24,501 nucleotides of DNA from JAQGMJ01 sp036271855. GTDB taxonomy: Bacteria; Pseudomonadota; Gammaproteobacteria; Burkholderiales; JAEUOS01. The stretch is taken from positions 1 to 24,501 of the forward strand of contig DATAZV010000310.1 of the NCBI GenBank assembly GCA_036271855.1, read 5' to 3'. Shown one piece after another: positions 7,685 through 15,634 of this stretch. The position numbers and the translations under genes were made by a program. Below the pieces are notes generated by a model. That model worked only from the letters and a program-made list of their open reading frames with translations. It was not told the origin of the DNA and did not search any database. Each line of letters opens with the position of its first letter. Positions within the stretch are counted from its first letter, which is position 1.

Positions 7685-8653
7685 TCAACTCCGGCGTTCC
7701 ACCGCGAAAGCACATAATTGTAGCAAAGTTTGCTTGTGCGGGCTATCCGGCAACGCGGCCAGCAGGCTTGCGGCGCGCTGCGCTTCGGCCTGCGCGGCAG
7801 CGCGGGTGTACTCCAGCGCGCCGGTGTCGTGGATCGCCTGCATGACGATGCCGAAATCGGCGCTGCCGGGCTCGGTGATGGCGCGGCGCACCTCTGCCTG
7901 CTGCGCCGGCGTGCCGGTGGAGAGCACGCGCAACAGCGGCAAGGTGGGCTTGCCTTCGGCGAGGTCGTCGCCCAGGTTCTTGCCCGTTTCAGCCACGTCA
8001 CCGGAGTAATCGAGCACATCGTCGACCAACTGGAAGGCCGTCCCCAGACGCATGCCGAACTCGGCCATCTGCATGCATACCGGGTCCGGCGCGCCGGCCA
8101 GCATCGCACCCAGGCGGCCGGCGGCCTCGAACAGCTTGGCGGTCTTGTAGCGGATCACCGTGAGGTAGCGCTCTTCCGAGACTTCGGTGTCGCCGATGTT
8201 CATCAACTGCAGCACTTCGCCTTCGGCGATCACATTGGTGGCGTCGGCCAGCACCTGCATCACGCCCATCTTGCCCACCCCCACCATCATCTGGAAGGAG
8301 CGCGAGTAGAGGAAGTCGCCCACCAGCACGCTGGCGGCATTGCCGAACAGGGCATTGGCGGTCTTGCGGCCGCGCCGCAGTTCCGACTCGTCGACCACAT
8401 CGTCGTGCAGCAGGGTGGCGGTGTGGATCATTTCGATCACCGCCGCCAGTTCGTGCGCCTGCGGGCCGGCGTGGCCCAGCGCCCCGGCGGACAACAACAG
8501 CAGGACCGGGCGCAGGCGCTTGCCGCCGCTGCCGATGATGTATTCGGCCACCTGGCCGATCAGCGCCACTTCGGAGGTCAAACGGGCGCGGATCACCGCG
8601 TCGACCGCCGCCATATCGGCGGCAATCGGCGTGCGCAAATCGGAAAATTCCAA
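7685..8653 (-). CDS. ispB: Octaprenyl diphosphate synthase / polyprenyl synthetase
   Basis: Trans-isoprenyl diphosphate synthase that builds the long side chain of ubiquinone from farnesyl diphosphate and isopentenyl diphosphate. With a TTG start at 8653 it is 322 residues, close to E. coli IspB (323). The first Asp-rich motif is LLHDDVVDE (Asp84, Asp85, Asp88) and the second FQLVDDVLDY (Asp211, Asp212, Asp215). GSGGKRLRP binds diphosphate. The frame stays open to 8896, but that part covers the divergent promoter region and looks non-coding. TTG at 8653 has TGGGG 6 bases upstream and gives the expected length. It is divergent from rplU, as commonly seen in Proteobacteria. Constitutive expression is likely. 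Confidence 0.95.
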   Translation of the reverse strand: MEFSDLRTPIAADMAAVDAVIRARLTSEVALIGQVAEYIIGSGGKRLRPVLLLLSAGALGHAGPQAHELAAVIEMIHTATLLHDDVVDESELRRGRKTANALFGNAASVLVGDFLYSRSFQMMVGVGKMGVMQVLADATNVIAEGEVLQLMNIGDTEVSEERYLTVIRYKTAKLFEAAGRLGAMLAGAPDPVCMQMAEFGMRLGTAFQLVDDVLDYSGDVAETGKNLGDDLAEGKPTLPLLRVLSTGTPAQQAEVRRAITEPGSADFGIVMQAIHDTGALEYTRAAAQAEAQRAASLLAALPDSPHKQTLLQLCAFAVERRS

Positions 8654-8693
8654 GAAAAACCCCAAAAAATCAGAAGAGTGGCAAAGCCGCCTG

Positions 8694-8722
8694 AGTCTAG
8701 TAGAGGGGCGGGGCAAAATCAA
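8694..8722 (-). promoter_or_regulatory. Candidate sigma-70 promoter for ispB
   Basis: On the minus strand TTGATT (8722-8717) and TAGACT (8699-8694) are separated by 17 bases. A start near 8687 would leave a leader of about 34 bases before the TTG start of ispB. Found by pattern only. Confidence 0.5.
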
Positions 8723-8791
8723 ACGATAGTTTATGTCCGGCCCCCGGGCCGCCGGGTTTGCCGTCCGGTGTCGCTGGATGACAGCAAACCT

Positions 8792-8820
8792 TTGACTTCT
8801 ATGAGGTTTTCTGTTATTCT
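8792..8820 (+). promoter_or_regulatory. Sigma-70 promoter for the rplU-rpmA operon
   Basis: TTGACT (8792-8797) and TATTCT (8815-8820) are spaced by exactly 17 bases. The predicted start near 8827 gives a leader of about 150 bases before rplU. The 324-bp region 8654-8977 has no gene: it holds this promoter, the divergent ispB promoter and the rplU leader. No L21-binding structure was recognised in the leader. Confidence 0.65.
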
Positions 8821-8977
8821 TTCGGGCTCTCTGCAATCCATGCCCGGGCATTTCTTTCTGGGCGTCGAAGGGCCGATGGTTCGCCCGGCGGAGCAATCAG
8901 CAGCATTCACGACCCTGCGTTGCAGCACCTAGACCTTACTGAGGGCTTGCCGCGCGGGATTTTTTAAGGATTTAACC

Positions 8978-9286
8978 ATGTATGCGGTCATAAAAACCGG
9001 CGGCAAGCAGTATCGCGTCGTCGCCGGCGAAAAATTAAAGGTAGAACAGATACCTGCAGACATCGGTCAAGAAATCGTTCTCGATCAGGTGTTGATGTTG
9101 GGCGGTGAGTCGGTGGTAGTCGGCTCGCCCCTGGTAGCGGGTGCCAAGGTATTGGCAAAGGTGATTTCCCATGGCCGTGGCGAGAAGGTCCGCATCTTCA
9201 AGATGCGCCGCCGCAAGCACTACCAGAAGCACCAGGGCCATCGTCAGAACTACACCGAGATCGAGATCTCGGCGATCAACGCGTAA
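8978..9286 (+). CDS. rplU: 50S ribosomal protein L21
   Basis: A 102-residue large-subunit ribosomal protein, near the usual 103. It begins MYAVIKTGGKQYRV and has the family C-terminal block KMRRRKHYQKHQGHRQNYTE, which is basic and contacts 23S rRNA. AAGGA lies 7 bases before the ATG. It is the first gene of rplU-rpmA, with rpmA starting 13 bases after its stop. A good sigma-70 promoter lies about 160 bp upstream. Confidence 0.99.
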   Translation: MYAVIKTGGKQYRVVAGEKLKVEQIPADIGQEIVLDQVLMLGGESVVVGSPLVAGAKVLAKVISHGRGEKVRIFKMRRRKHYQKHQGHRQNYTEIEISAINA

Positions 9287-9299
9287 GGAGTAATCAGCC

Positions 9300-9557
9300 A
9301 TGGCACACAAAAAAGGCGGCGGCTCCACGCGTAACGGCCGCGATTCCGAGTCGAAGCGACTGGGCGTCAAGGTCTACGGCGGCCAAGCCGTCGTTTCGGG
9401 CAACATCATCGTGCGCCAGCGCGGTACCGAGTTCCACGCCGGCGACAACGTCGGCATGGGCAAGGACCACACCCTGTTCGCCACTGCCGAAGGCAAAGTG
9501 GAGTTCAGGCTCAAGGGCAAGCTGCAGCAGCGCACCGTCAGCGTCGTCCCGGCATAA
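9300..9557 (+). CDS. rpmA: 50S ribosomal protein L27
   Basis: An 85-residue ribosomal protein of standard length. The N-terminus MAHKKGGGSTRNGRDSESKR is the conserved Gly/Lys-rich tail that reaches the peptidyl transferase centre. There is no N-terminal extension of the type cleaved in Firmicutes. GGAGT lies 8 bases before the ATG. It directly follows rplU and is followed by a strong terminator, which likely sets a higher level of the two ribosomal genes than of obg. Confidence 0.99.
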   Translation: MAHKKGGGSTRNGRDSESKRLGVKVYGGQAVVSGNIIVRQRGTEFHAGDNVGMGKDHTLFATAEGKVEFRLKGKLQQRTVSVVPA

Positions 9558-9576
9558 GCCCCAGGGCTTAAGCGAC

Positions 9577-9614
9577 AAGGCCCAGTCGGTAACTCCGATT
9601 GGGCCTTTTGTTTT
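9577..9614 (+). terminator. Rho-independent terminator after rpmA
   Basis: A 13-bp stem (AAGGCCCAGTCGG with CCGATTGGGCCTT, one G-U pair) around the loop TAACT is followed by TTGTTTT. It lies 20 bases after the rpmA stop. Either obg is expressed by partial read-through or from a promoter within or next to this short gap. Confidence 0.92.
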
Positions 9615-9639
9615 ACGGGAAACGGAATAAGAACACATC

Positions 9640-10788
9640 ATGAAATTCATTGACGAAGCCACGATCCAGATCAGAGCCGGCGATGGCGGGCGCGGCATGG
9701 CTTCGTTTCGCCGCGAGAAGTATGTGCCCGAAGGCGGGCCCGACGGCGGCGACGGCGGGCGCGGCGGCAGCATCATCGCCATCGCCGACCGCAACATCAA
9801 TACCCTGATCGACTTCCGCTACGCGCGCATCCACAAGGCGAAGAACGGCGAGCCCGGACGCGGCGCCGACCAATATGGCCGCGGCGCGGAAGACATCGTG
9901 CTGCGCATGCCGGTGGGCACGATGATCACCGAACTCGAAAGCGGCGCCGTGGTGGCCGACCTGGCGCGCGATGGCCAGGAGATCGTGCTGGCCAAGGGCG
10001 GGCAGGGGGGGCTGGGCAACATCCACTTCAAGTCTTCCACCAACCGCGCGCCGCGCCAGTACACCATGGGCGAGGAAGGCGAGGAGAAGGAACTCAAGCT
10101 GGAACTGAAGGTGCTGGCCGACGTCGGCCTGCTGGGCATGCCCAACGCCGGCAAGTCCACCTTCATTCGCGCGGTGTCGAACGCGCGGCCGAAGGTGGCG
10201 GACTATCCCTTCACCACCCTGCATCCGAACCTGGGGATGGTGCGCGCCACCGACACCATCGATTTCGTGATCGCCGACGTGCCCGGGCTGATCGAGGGCG
10301 CGGCCGACGGCGCCGGACTCGGCGTGCAGTTCCTCAAACATTTGCAACGCACCCGCCTGCTGCTGCATCTGGTGGACATCGCGCCCTTCGACGAAGCGGT
10401 CGATCCGGTGAAGGAGGCGAAGGCAATCGTCGGCGAGCTGAAAAAATACGACGCCGAACTGTACGCCAAGCCGCGCTGGCTGGTGCTGAACAAGCTCGAC
10501 CTGATTCCGGACGAAGCCGAGCGCAAGAAGCGCGTTGCCGACGTGGTGCGCCGCCTGCGCTTCAAGGGCCCGGTGTATTCGATCTCCGCAATGAAGGGCG
10601 ACGGCACCCGCGAACTGTGCCGGGAGGTCGGCGAGTATCTCGAGACGGTCAAGCTGGCCGAAGAGGACGAGGCGGAGGGGACAAGCGCGCCGAAGGAACA
10701 AGGGACGAAGCAACTCCAGCCGAAGGTACCCTTGACGAATGCACAGCGGGCGAAAGAACACCTGGAAAAGGAAAGCAAGAAGTCATGA
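9640..10788 (+). CDS. obgE: GTPase Obg/CgtA
   Basis: A 382-residue essential GTPase linked to 50S ribosome assembly and stress control. Residues 1-158 form the Gly-rich Obg domain (for example EGGPDGGDGGRGG). The G domain shows the P-loop GMPNAGKS (166-173), the switch region DYPFTTLHPNLG, DVPGLIEGA (G3), NKLD (G4) and a G5-like SAMKGDG. The C-terminus after about 340 is acidic then basic, variable in this family. Its stop codon overlaps the proB start (ATGA), implying translational coupling. The ribosome binding site is weak (purine-rich GGAATAAGAA). Confidence 0.98.
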   Translation: MKFIDEATIQIRAGDGGRGMASFRREKYVPEGGPDGGDGGRGGSIIAIADRNINTLIDFRYARIHKAKNGEPGRGADQYGRGAEDIVLRMPVGTMITELESGAVVADLARDGQEIVLAKGGQGGLGNIHFKSSTNRAPRQYTMGEEGEEKELKLELKVLADVGLLGMPNAGKSTFIRAVSNARPKVADYPFTTLHPNLGMVRATDTIDFVIADVPGLIEGAADGAGLGVQFLKHLQRTRLLLHLVDIAPFDEAVDPVKEAKAIVGELKKYDAELYAKPRWLVLNKLDLIPDEAERKKRVADVVRRLRFKGPVYSISAMKGDGTRELCREVGEYLETVKLAEEDEAEGTSAPKEQGTKQLQPKVPLTNAQRAKEHLEKESKKS

Positions 10789-11906
10789 GCTCGGTCGTCG
10801 CCGGCGCCAAACGCCTGGTCGTCAAGGTCGGCTCCTCGCTGGTCACCAACGACGGCAAGGGCCTCGACAGCCAGGCGATTGCCTTATGGGCGCGGCAGAT
10901 TGCGGCCTTGCGCTCGCAAGGCAAGGAAGTGGTGCTGGTCTCTTCCGGCGCGATCGCCGAGGGCATGCAGCGCCTGAAGTGGGCCAAGCGGCCGCAGGCG
11001 ATTCCCGAATTGCAGGCCGCCGCCGCCGTCGGCCAGATGGGCCTGGCGCAGGTTTACGAAAGCTGCTTCCGGGTGCACCAGATCGAGACCGCGCAGGTGC
11101 TGCTGACCCACGATGACCTGGCCGACCGCAAGCGCTATCTCAACGCCCGATCGACACTGACGACCCTGCTGCAACTCGGGGTGGTGCCGGTGATCAACGA
11201 GAACGACACGGTGGTCACCGACGAGATCAAGTTCGGCGACAACGACACTCTCGGCTCGCTGGTGGCCAACCTGATCGAAGCCGACGTGCTGATCATCCTC
11301 ACCGACCAGCAGGGCCTGTTCACCGCTGATCCGCGCAAGGATCCGACTGCCACCCTGGTACGCAACGGCCGCGCCGGCGACGAAAGCCTGGAGCAAATGG
11401 CCGGCAGCAGCGGCGGCGGCCTCGGCAAGGGCGGCATGCTGACCAAGATACTCGCCGCCAAGCGCGCGGCGAAAAGCGGCGCGCATACGGTGATTGCTTC
11501 CGGCCGCGAGCCTGACGTGCTGCTGCGCCTGGCCGGCGGCTGGGCCGTCGGCACCGAGTTGACGGCCGACACCCCGCGCATCAACGCGCGCAAGGCCTGG
11601 CTTTCCGATCATCTGCAGGTGCGCGGCTCGCTCACCCTGGATGCCGGCGCGACACGCGCCCTGACGCAGGACGGCAAAAGCCTGCTGCCGATCGGCGTGG
11701 CGCAGGTGTCGGGCGAGTTCGAGCGCGGCGAGGTGGTGGCGATCCGCGCCCCCGAGGGCCGCGAGATCGCGCGCGGACTGGTGAACTACTCCTCCACCGA
11801 GGCGCGCCTGATCATGCGCCACGCCTCCAGCGAGATCGAGAGCATCCTCGGCTTCGTGATCGAAGCCGAGCTGGTGCATCGCGACAACATGGTGGTGCAG
11901 GGCTAG
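10785..11906 (+). CDS. proB: Glutamate 5-kinase
   Basis: First enzyme of proline synthesis: it phosphorylates glutamate to gamma-glutamyl phosphate. It is 373 residues (E. coli ProB has 367). The amino-acid-kinase domain shows RLVVKVGSSLVTNDGKG, VLVSSGAIAEGM, VVPVINENDTVV, KFGDNDTLGSLVANL and GGLGKGGMLTKI. A C-terminal PUA domain follows from about residue 280, where proline feedback is usually modulated. The ATG at 10785 overlaps the obg stop by 4 bp and has AAGGAAAG just upstream; longer frames upstream lie inside obg. No proA is in the window. The neighbour downstream is convergent, so proB ends the operon. Confidence 0.98.
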   Translation: MSSVVAGAKRLVVKVGSSLVTNDGKGLDSQAIALWARQIAALRSQGKEVVLVSSGAIAEGMQRLKWAKRPQAIPELQAAAAVGQMGLAQVYESCFRVHQIETAQVLLTHDDLADRKRYLNARSTLTTLLQLGVVPVINENDTVVTDEIKFGDNDTLGSLVANLIEADVLIILTDQQGLFTADPRKDPTATLVRNGRAGDESLEQMAGSSGGGLGKGGMLTKILAAKRAAKSGAHTVIASGREPDVLLRLAGGWAVGTELTADTPRINARKAWLSDHLQVRGSLTLDAGATRALTQDGKSLLPIGVAQVSGEFERGEVVAIRAPEGREIARGLVNYSSTEARLIMRHASSEIESILGFVIEAELVHRDNMVVQG

Positions 11907-11919
11907 CCCTGCTGCATGC

Positions 11920-11948
11920 GCAGGCTGCCGCGTCCGCGGCTCGCCTGC
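11920..11948. terminator. GC-rich hairpin between convergent proB and Bug gene
   Basis: GCAGGC and GCCTGC arms with an inner CCGCG/CGCGG pair lie in the 45-bp gap between the two convergent stops. No T-run is present on either side, so it is only a possible termination or stability structure. Confidence 0.35.
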
Positions 11949-11951
11949 ACC

Positions 11952-12914
11952 TCAATCGAGGTGAATATTTTTCGCCTTGATCAACGCGCCCCACTTCAGC
12001 GTTTCCTGGCGGATCATTTCGCTCATCTCGGCCGGCGTGTTGGCAACCGGGATGTAGGAGAGTTCGAGCAGGCGCTTGTTGAAGGCAGGGTCGTGGATCA
12101 CCTTGGCAAATTCGGCGTTGAGGCGCTCGACCATTTCCCTGGCCGCGCCGCCGGGCAGCCAGATCGCCTGCCAGCCACTCACCTCGTACCCCGGCAAGGT
12201 CTCGCCCACCGTCGGCACATTGGGGAGCGCCGGCAGTCGCTTGGCCGAAGCCACGGCGATCGCTTTCACGCGGCCCTCCTTGACGAGGGGCACCGCCGAG
12301 CCATTGGGTTCCAGCGCCAGCTGGATCTGCCCGGCCATCAGGTCGGTGGTGGCGCGGCCCTTGTAGGGCACGTGCAGCAGATCGATGCCCGCCTGTTGCG
12401 CCAGCAGTTCGCCTGCTAGATGGGTGGCGGTGCCAGCGCCAATCGAGCCGTAGGCCACCTTGCCCGGGTTGGCCTTGGCATAGGCGATCAGCTCGGCGAT
12501 GTTGTTGAACGGCGCGTTGTTGTTGGCCAGCCAGACGTAGGGGCCGTAGGCCAGCACGATGACCGGCGTGAGGTCGCGATTCGGGTCGTAGGGCAGCTTG
12601 GCGTAGAGGTGCGGGAGCGTGGTCACCAGTTGGTTGAAACCGAACATGATGGTGTAGCCGTCGTTGGGCGACTTCGCCACCTTGTCGGTGCCGACGATGC
12701 CGGCGGCGCCGGTGATGTTTTCCACCACGAAGGGCTGGCCCAGATTTTCGCTCAGCTTTTGCGAGTACAGGCGCGCCATCACGTCAGGCGCGCCGCCGGG
12801 GGCACTGGGGACGATCACCCGCACCGGCCGGTTCGGCCAGGCGGATTGGGCGAGTGCCGGGCAGGCCGCGGTGATCAACAAGACAATACAAATGCCGCGC
12901 AACATTGACTTCAC
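11952..12914 (-). CDS. Bug/TctC-family periplasmic solute-binding protein
   Basis: A 320-residue receptor with a signal peptide (MLRGICIVLLITAACPALAQ region). Family motifs are PVRVIVPSAPGGAPDVMAR, FVVENITGAAGIVG, SPNDGYTIMF and HVPYKGRATTDLMAGQ. The start is set at GTG 12914 because GAGGAG lies 7 bases upstream; the ATG at 12905 is the alternative and is too far from that site. The frame is open to 13079, but the extra part crosses the intergenic region. It is divergent from the amidohydrolase gene, with 191 bp between the starts, so the two may be co-regulated and serve one substrate. No membrane permease partner is present. Confidence 0.92.
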   Translation of the reverse strand: MKSMLRGICIVLLITAACPALAQSAWPNRPVRVIVPSAPGGAPDVMARLYSQKLSENLGQPFVVENITGAAGIVGTDKVAKSPNDGYTIMFGFNQLVTTLPHLYAKLPYDPNRDLTPVIVLAYGPYVWLANNNAPFNNIAELIAYAKANPGKVAYGSIGAGTATHLAGELLAQQAGIDLLHVPYKGRATTDLMAGQIQLALEPNGSAVPLVKEGRVKAIAVASAKRLPALPNVPTVGETLPGYEVSGWQAIWLPGGAAREMVERLNAEFAKVIHDPAFNKRLLELSYIPVANTPAEMSEMIRQETLKWGALIKAKNIHLD

Positions 12915-12980
12915 GTTTTTCTCCTCGGAACCGGCGCATTGTCGGCGCGCGTAGCGATCCGGGTCAATCCGCCGCGTATG

Positions 12981-12995
12981 CTTATGCTGCATAAG
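12981..12995. promoter_or_regulatory. Inverted repeat between divergent Bug and amidohydrolase genes (candidate operator)
   Basis: CTTATGCTGCATAAG is a perfect 6-bp inverted repeat with a 3-base centre. It lies roughly midway in the 191-bp divergent region, 67 bp from the Bug start and 111 bp from the amidohydrolase start. Candidate regulator-binding site; no strong sigma-70 promoter could be placed on either side. Confidence 0.4.
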
Positions 12996-13105
12996 GAAGC
13001 GCGATAAGCCGGATCGCCGCCGCGACGGCGCGCGCGGCCGGCCCGCACGGTAGTATGGCGATACAAATCGCGCGGCCATCAGGCGCGCATCCGACGGAGA
13101 CAGAC

Positions 13106-14344
13106 ATGCGACTTTTGCTGCAAGGCGGCCAGGTGTGGACAGCCGGCGAACGCGCGCCTTTTCGCGCCGACCTGCTGGTGGAAGATCAGCGCATCGCGGC
13201 GATTTTCCGCGACGGTAAGGGAGCGGCGGCCGACGCGCAAACCCGCGATTGCAGCGGCTGCACCCTGATCCCCGGCCTGATCGACGGCCACAGCCACCTT
13301 TCCTTTGCCGAGCCGGCGAATTTCGCCGACCACGGCAACATCCCGCCGGAGGAGCATGTGCTGCTCACCATGCGCAACGCGCGCATCGTGCTGGAAGCGG
13401 GCTTCACCAGCGTGCTGTCGGCGGGCGCCGCCAAGCCGCGCCTGGACGTGGTGATCCGCAACGCCATCAACGCCGGCCACATTCCCGGGCCGCGCATGCT
13501 CGCCGCCAGCCCCGAGCTGACCAACACCGGCAACCTCGGCGACGAGCGCCTGATGCACATCTACCGCGAGTCGGTGGGGATGATCGTCGATGGTGAGCTG
13601 GAAATGCTCAAGACCTGCCGCCTGCTGATCCGCGAAGGGGTGGATACGCTCAAGCTCAACGTTTCGGGCAACCACACGGTGAAGGGCGCGCGCCAGGACC
13701 AGACCATCATGACCGAGATCGAACTGGGCACGGCGGCGCGCACCGCGCATGCCCACGGCAAGCGCCTGGCGGTGCACACGCGGGCGGCGGATTCGATTCT
13801 GCTGGCGCTGAAGCACCAGGCGGACATCCTGTATCACCTCGAATTCGCCGACGCGCGCTCGCTCGATGCGCTGGAAGAACAAAAGGAGCGCATTTTCGTC
13901 GCTCCCGCCTTCGGCCTGCTGCACAACACCATCTTCGAGGCAGAGGCCTGGGGCATCACCCGCGCCAAGGCCGAAGCCGCCGGCATGATGCAGCAGTTCG
14001 AAGGCGTGCTGGCGGTATATCCGGAACTGAAGCGCCGCGGCGTGCGCGTGCTGGTGGGCGGCGACTACGGCTTTCCCTGGACCCCGCACGGGACCAACGC
14101 GCGCGACCTGGAACACTTCGTCAAGTTCTTCGGCTACAGCGCGGTGGAAGCCCTCACCGCCGCCACCAAAACCGGCGCCGCGGCGATGTTGCTGGCAGGG
14201 CAGACCGGCGAACTCCGTGAAGGCTTTCTCGCCGACATCGTTGCGGTCGAGGGCGACCCGACCAAAGATGTGCGCCTGTTGCAGGACAAGAAAAAGCTCA
14301 AGATGGTGATGAAGGACGGGCGCATTCATGCGCCGCAGTCCTGA
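13106..14344 (+). CDS. Metal-dependent amidohydrolase family protein
   Basis: A 412-residue TIM-barrel amidohydrolase of the imidazolonepropionase/cyclic-amide type. It has an N-terminal beta-sandwich strand set (LLLQGGQVWTAGERAPF), then PGLIDGHSHLSF with the metal-binding His62-x-His64. His224 in AVHTRA, His244 in YHLEFAD and Asp320 in GGDYGFP are the other expected metal or catalytic ligands. GTNARDLEHFV and the closing GFLADIVAVEGDP are typical of the family. The start at 13106 has CGGAG 7 bases upstream; the earlier ATG at 13055 has none. It is divergent from a Bug receptor, which suggests hydrolysis of an imported amide, lactam or lactone. The substrate is unknown. Confidence 0.9.
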   Translation: MRLLLQGGQVWTAGERAPFRADLLVEDQRIAAIFRDGKGAAADAQTRDCSGCTLIPGLIDGHSHLSFAEPANFADHGNIPPEEHVLLTMRNARIVLEAGFTSVLSAGAAKPRLDVVIRNAINAGHIPGPRMLAASPELTNTGNLGDERLMHIYRESVGMIVDGELEMLKTCRLLIREGVDTLKLNVSGNHTVKGARQDQTIMTEIELGTAARTAHAHGKRLAVHTRAADSILLALKHQADILYHLEFADARSLDALEEQKERIFVAPAFGLLHNTIFEAEAWGITRAKAEAAGMMQQFEGVLAVYPELKRRGVRVLVGGDYGFPWTPHGTNARDLEHFVKFFGYSAVEALTAATKTGAAAMLLAGQTGELREGFLADIVAVEGDPTKDVRLLQDKKKLKMVMKDGRIHAPQS

Positions 14345-14353
14345 ACGCCTGGA

Positions 14354-14890
14354 TTAGAACAGCGCGCCCTGTCCCGCAGGCGTGCCCAGCCGCACGCCTT
14401 CGAGTTCCAGCAGACGGCGCTTGGTATCCGGTCCGCCGGGCGCCGAATAACCGCCCAGTTTGCCGTCGCTGCCGACGATCCGGTGACAGGGAATGATGAT
14501 GGGCACCGTATTGCGCCCCAGTGCCTGGCCGACGTCGCGGGCGGCGCCGTTCATGCCCAGCTTCGTCGCCAGTTCGCCGTAACTCAGGGTCGAACCCCAG
14601 GCAATGTCCCTCGCGGCGACATACACCTGGCGGCAAAAGGGGTCGGCCCGACCGAGGTCAACCACCACGTCGGCGAACTCGGCGGCCTCGCCGCGCAGGT
14701 ATGCCTGCAGTCGGGCGACGACTGCCGCCACCGCCGGCGAAGGTGTGTGCATTGCAGCATTCATGTGACGCAGCAGGCGGCGCTGGGTGTCGCGCGCGTC
14801 AGTTCCGGGCAATTGCACGCAAGTAACGCCTAACTCGCCCCATCCGAGCCCGCAGGTGCCAATGGCGGTTTCAAACAGTGTACAAAACAT
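14354..14890 (-). CDS. ogt: Methylated-DNA--[protein]-cysteine S-methyltransferase
   Basis: Suicide DNA repair protein that moves an alkyl group from O6-alkylguanine to its own cysteine. It is 178 residues. The active site is IIIPCHRIVG with Cys135, preceded by ARDVGQALGRN (the helix-turn-helix Arg finger region) and followed by GKLGGYSAPGG and the LELEG end motif. The start at 14890 (MFCTLFETAIG) has GAGG 5 bases upstream; a GTG at 14908 is less likely. It lacks an Ada regulatory domain, so it is Ogt-like. It converges on the amidohydrolase with a 9-bp gap and is divergent from the CGNR regulator gene across a 93-bp AT-rich region. Confidence 0.94.
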   Translation of the reverse strand: MFCTLFETAIGTCGLGWGELGVTCVQLPGTDARDTQRRLLRHMNAAMHTPSPAVAAVVARLQAYLRGEAAEFADVVVDLGRADPFCRQVYVAARDIAWGSTLSYGELATKLGMNGAARDVGQALGRNTVPIIIPCHRIVGSDGKLGGYSAPGGPDTKRRLLELEGVRLGTPAGQGALF

Positions 14891-14899
14891 AAACACCTC

Positions 14900-14977
14900 T
14901 ATAACCACTAAACCAGTTAAGTAGTTAGATTATACCCTTGCCTGGATTTAATGTTTAACCGCATTGATGGTTATAAT
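14900..14977. promoter_or_regulatory. Divergent promoter/operator between ogt and the CGNR gene
   Basis: An AT-rich stretch contrasting with the GC-rich surroundings. TATAACCA (14900-14907) and TGGTTATA (14968-14975) are exact inverse complements placed 9 and 8 bases from the two start codons. Between them TAACCACT (14902-14909) and AGTAGTTA (14920-14927) form an imperfect inverted repeat. TATAAT occurs on the plus strand at 14972-14977 and on the minus strand at 14934-14929. The symmetry suggests one regulator acting on both genes, possibly the CGNR protein itself. Confidence 0.55.
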
Positions 14978-14983
14978 ACAGTC

Positions 14984-15613
14984 ATGCCGTCCTCTCCTGC
15001 CGATTTTTCACTGCTCGCGGCCCCGCGCGAAGACTTGTGCCTGGACTTTGCCAACACCCTTGGTTGGCGCGGCAGCCCGCAGGCTGAAGAAAGCCTGCAT
15101 GACTGCGCCGAACTATTGCAATGGTGCGCGAAAAGTCCGGGTTATGCGAAGGCGCAACTGGACTGGCTTGAAAATTGGGCGCGCGCGCAGCCGCTGGAGG
15201 CACTGCATTTGTTCGACTTGGCCATCGCCATGCGCGAAGCGTTGTATCGGATTTTTCACGCCATGGCGACCCAGGCCACTGTGGCCGCACCTGACCTGGC
15301 CGCGCTCAACTACGCGCTGGCCCAGGCGCCGCGGCGCGAGGAACTGGTGGCCGCGGCTCCGGGCTATGTCTGGCGCACCGCGCCCCTGCGCGCCAGCGTG
15401 CCCCCGCTGCTGGCGCCGGTGCTCTGGTCCGCCGCCGATCTGATGACCCGGGTGGCACCGCAACGCCTGCGCCAGTGCGCCAATCCCAAGTGCCTATGGC
15501 TGTTCGTCGATGCCAGCAAGGGCGGCACGCGGCGCTGGTGCGACATGAACGCCTGCGGCAATCGCGCCAAGGCGCAGCGCCACTACCAGAAAAGCAAACA
15601 GACGCAGACCTGA
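14984..15613 (+). CDS. CGNR zinc-finger (ABATE-type) putative transcriptional regulator
   Basis: A 209-residue protein with an N-terminal ABATE-like domain (LCLDFANTLGWRG near residues 20-32) and a C-terminal CGNR zinc finger. The likely zinc ligands are Cys165, Cys170, Cys186 and Cys191, in RQCANPKC and WCDMNACGNRAKAQRHY. The family is thought to bind DNA and to respond to small molecules, but few members are studied. The start is set at ATG 14984. There is no ribosome binding site; instead TATAAT ends 6 bases upstream, so the message is probably leaderless. A longer start at 14951 would overlap this promoter. It is divergent from ogt and may control it. Confidence 0.88.
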   Translation: MPSSPADFSLLAAPREDLCLDFANTLGWRGSPQAEESLHDCAELLQWCAKSPGYAKAQLDWLENWARAQPLEALHLFDLAIAMREALYRIFHAMATQATVAAPDLAALNYALAQAPRREELVAAAPGYVWRTAPLRASVPPLLAPVLWSAADLMTRVAPQRLRQCANPKCLWLFVDASKGGTRRWCDMNACGNRAKAQRHYQKSKQTQT

Positions 15614-15634
15614 GACCTGCTTCGGCAGCCTGGG

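Noticed and set aside
8654..8896. N-terminal extension of ispB to an upstream start
   Set aside because: It would add 81 residues unknown in the family and span two good promoter matches; TTG at 8653 gives the normal length.
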